NCBI RefSeq assembly: GCF_905220365.1 | Contig: NC_061124.1 | Span: 3,164,501-3,228,500 of the forward strand | DNA from: Vanessa cardui | Taxonomy: Eukaryota; Arthropoda; Insecta; Lepidoptera; Nymphalidae | DNA: 64,000 nucleotides | Direction of reading: 5' to 3' | Shown here: positions 61,776 to 64,000 of the stretch, piece after piece | How the letters are laid out: every line of letters starts with the position of its first letter | Numbering within the stretch: position 1 is the stretch's first letter | Translations under genes and position numbers: made by a program | Notes under the pieces: generated by a model | The model's input: only the letters and a program-made list of their open reading frames with translations | Told to the model about the DNA's origin: nothing | The model's database searches: none

Positions 61776-63381
61776 ATGCACATTAGTTGAGTAGTATGAC
61801 ATATGGCGACTGTCATAGCTGTCATCAGATATTTACAGACTGTTAAATATAAGTTGGCGTTCCTGTGGCAGCACCTGCTACACCCTTTGTCTTACCACTT
61901 TGTTTTTTTTATCTACCTAGAAAATAATTCTCTACGTCTCATTTTTAATAGATTTTGGGTAAGTTTTCTTAATAAGGGTAAATAAAACAAATAAGATATA
62001 AATGAACAAAAACAATTAGTACATTTTTTTGCCACACGCCAACTTACACTTGAGGCGCTATAAATAAATGTCTAACACACTCACAACAGGTATATTATAC
62101 CTATATTCACAGGCTATAGTTATACGGTTTTTATTTATCTGTTTTAAATACTTTCTGAGAGGTTTAAAATAAAACAACAGATTATCAACAATTACCCGAT
62201 TATATTTAATATTTAATTTAACAAAAATTATAACCTATACATCTTTGGAATTCTACTTCTACCCGAGTGTTAAAAGATTCAATAATTTGAAATGAGTATT
62301 TGTTTAATGGAAATATGTATTTATGTGTCGATTCTGCTGTACACCACATCATGTTTGTATAATTAATTGGGTCAGCGGATTATTGGGCATACCATAGGGA
62401 CTCAAGCATCACTAACGCAAGGAAAAATAATTAAACACATTGAGAGAAACGACTTCATAATTAGCATATTCTGTGAATAAACAAAAATATATATATATTT
62501 AAGCACTTATAAATATTTTTAATGTTCATCTGACGGTGTGTATAAGCAATGAACACCAGAATAAGACCCAATATTTAACATTTCCAATAGATATGTCTAA
62601 TATATATTTATATTATGAGATGACTATGAAAAAGTAAAAAAGGTCCTAAGGTTAAATTGATCGCTATTATACAGTTTGAAAATGGAACATTTACTTTTTC
62701 TTATAATGTTTTTAATTGCACCAATCAGCCAGTCTTATCCCACCATATGGCAACAATGAATATATTTTTTATTGAAATGAGACAAATAAACATTTAATTA
62801 TCATGTGAATAATATAATGATAACGTGTTATAGAAATATATAAATTTTCACACGTTCATATAAAATAACATTACTATGTACATAATTTAAGTGTATAATT
62901 ATATATAGTTTTTTATTTTATTGATAGACGTCTGTCTATCTGTGTTCGTACATTACGTATATACCACTGGGTTTTTTTATTATTATGAATGAATTAAAAT
63001 TTATAAGGATAAAAACAAAATATTTGAGAAATAAAGATCCATTAATAAACATACATAATGAATTATTAATTATTAAACAGTCAAGGAATTCTACTTACAT
63101 CTAATTAAACTATGACACCATGATATGTAACATAATTATTATGCGATAATTATATTATACAAGCACTCGACTTGATATTTATTCGAATTAAGTTTACAGA
63201 ATTTTTTATCTGTGCGTCATCAACTGCCAAAAAAACGCGCCAAAATATTCTACAGACATTGAATTAAAAAAAAAGATAGTTTCATATAATTGGAACAAAT
63301 AAACTAAACAGTTCAGGAATTAATAATTTACTTATAATGTATGAATTTAATCAATTTAGAATATGTATTGAAGGTATCCGG
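61776..63381. other. AT-rich stretch, nothing recognised
   Basis: No coding exon is supported between the MITE and the dehydrogenase exon. The last few hundred bases may be the 3' UTR of the minus-strand dehydrogenase. Confidence 0.35.
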
Positions 63382-63558
63382 TTAATTTTTCAGCGGCTTC
63401 CTAGCTTCGACCATCTCTTCGCTGATCTCCCAAAGTTTAGTTTCTTCTTCCTTGTTGAATGGGTACTTGGAAGTGTACTCGGCGCAGTCCCGGTAAAACT
63501 TACCGGTGTGGCCTTCGATGCTGTAGTCGCTCGCACAAAACACCACAGTTTCTGCGCC
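63382..63558 (-). CDS. Retinol dehydrogenase-like SDR, last exon (partial)
   Basis: After an acceptor (ATTTTAG) the exon encodes 58 residues and a stop. 'GAETVVFCASDY', 'GKFYRDC', then 'EEETKLWEISEEMV' is the typical C-terminus of retinol dehydrogenase 11/13-like short-chain dehydrogenases, NADP-dependent enzymes that act on retinoids or other lipid alcohols and aldehydes. It lies beyond the Rossmann fold, so the cofactor motif and YxxxK catalytic residues are on exons outside the window. The exon starts in phase 0. Which substrate it uses cannot be told. Confidence 0.85.
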   Translation of the reverse strand, partial: GAETVVFCASDYSIEGHTGKFYRDCAEYTSKYPFNKEEETKLWEISEEMVEARKPLKN

Positions 63559-63845
63559 CTAAAATATTAATTATCTGTCAAAATGTAATAAACAAAATGG
63601 CTGCCACAGGACGTCAGACAGACGTATAAATGAAGACAAAAAGTAAAGTATGACGATATAAGAGATCGTGATGTCATTCCCGTGACGGAATATGAGGCGG
63701 TTTTTATAAAAAAATGTAGTTGGTTGTTTTTTTTTTGTATACACACATTTTAAATTTTCCCCAAAGCACAGATAATATTGCTATCGAGAATAAAGATGTC
63801 ATATGTCCCTAAACGCGTATTACATTTAAATAGTTAATTTTTGAT

Positions 63846-64000
63846 ATATGTTGGCGAACGATAAAATAGGCCACCTGATGGTAAATAGCCAATTAGGCGT
63901 TGGAAGAAATACTAACTATTCCTATCATTGTCAATACGCCACCAACCTTGGGAACTAAGACGTTATGTCCCTTGTGTCCGTAGTTACACTGGTTTACTCA
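63846..64000 (-). repeat. Interspersed repeat, Lepidoptera type, cut by window end
   Basis: Reverse copy containing 'ggccacctgatggtaaatag' and 'accttgggaactaagacgtt', continuing to the last base. It matches the copy at 24308-24573. It would lie in the intron upstream of the dehydrogenase exon. Confidence 0.65.

Overview
The window is animal nuclear DNA, very probably from a butterfly or moth (Lepidoptera). It is AT-rich, has short exons with GT-AG introns, and is full of repeat types I know from lepidopteran genomes: tRNA-derived SINEs, non-autonomous Helitrons with a CTAG end, and short terminal-inverted-repeat elements. The tRNA-SINE type suggests Nymphalidae, but that is only an impression. 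Exon joins were worked out by hand from splice signals, reading phase and remembered protein families.

Layout. (1) 1-8.0 kb: a complete six-exon astacin metalloprotease gene on the minus strand, with a TATA box just upstream and repeats in its introns. (2) 8-17.6 kb: repeat-rich spacer, then a repeat-poor AT-rich stretch that may include the 3' UTR of the next gene. (3) 17.7-28.9 kb: a complete 16-exon nuclear receptor gene on the minus strand, Hr39 (NR5B), 762 codons. All exon phases agree. Its introns hold most of the unusual repeats: a SINE/MITE chimaeric tandem array, an 84-bp minisatellite beside a splice acceptor, a 172-bp tandem duplication beside a splice donor, and a perfect 33-bp hairpin. 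(4) 29-51 kb: about 22 kb without a recognisable coding gene and with few repeats. It contains small GC-richer islands, CCAAT-containing repeats and large palindromes. (5) 51.2-51.6 kb: a probable non-coding first exon on the minus strand, perhaps a distal Hr39 promoter, lying head to head with (6) 52.2-56.7 kb: a complete four-exon Rab9 GTPase gene on the plus strand. (7) 57-63 kb: AT-rich spacer with a mariner-type MITE. (8) 63.4-63.6 kb: the last exon of a minus-strand short-chain dehydrogenase, retinol dehydrogenase-like, whose other exons lie beyond the window.

The genes act in unrelated processes: extracellular proteolysis, steroid-regulated transcription, late endosome to Golgi traffic, and retinoid or lipid oxidoreduction. 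I see no operon-like or co-functional cluster and no clear new defence or mobile system. The points most worth a second look are the Rab9 tail with its double cysteine not at the end, the conserved ribozyme-like core shared by two MITEs, the chimaeric tandem array, and the apparent distal promoter 22 kb upstream of Hr39.
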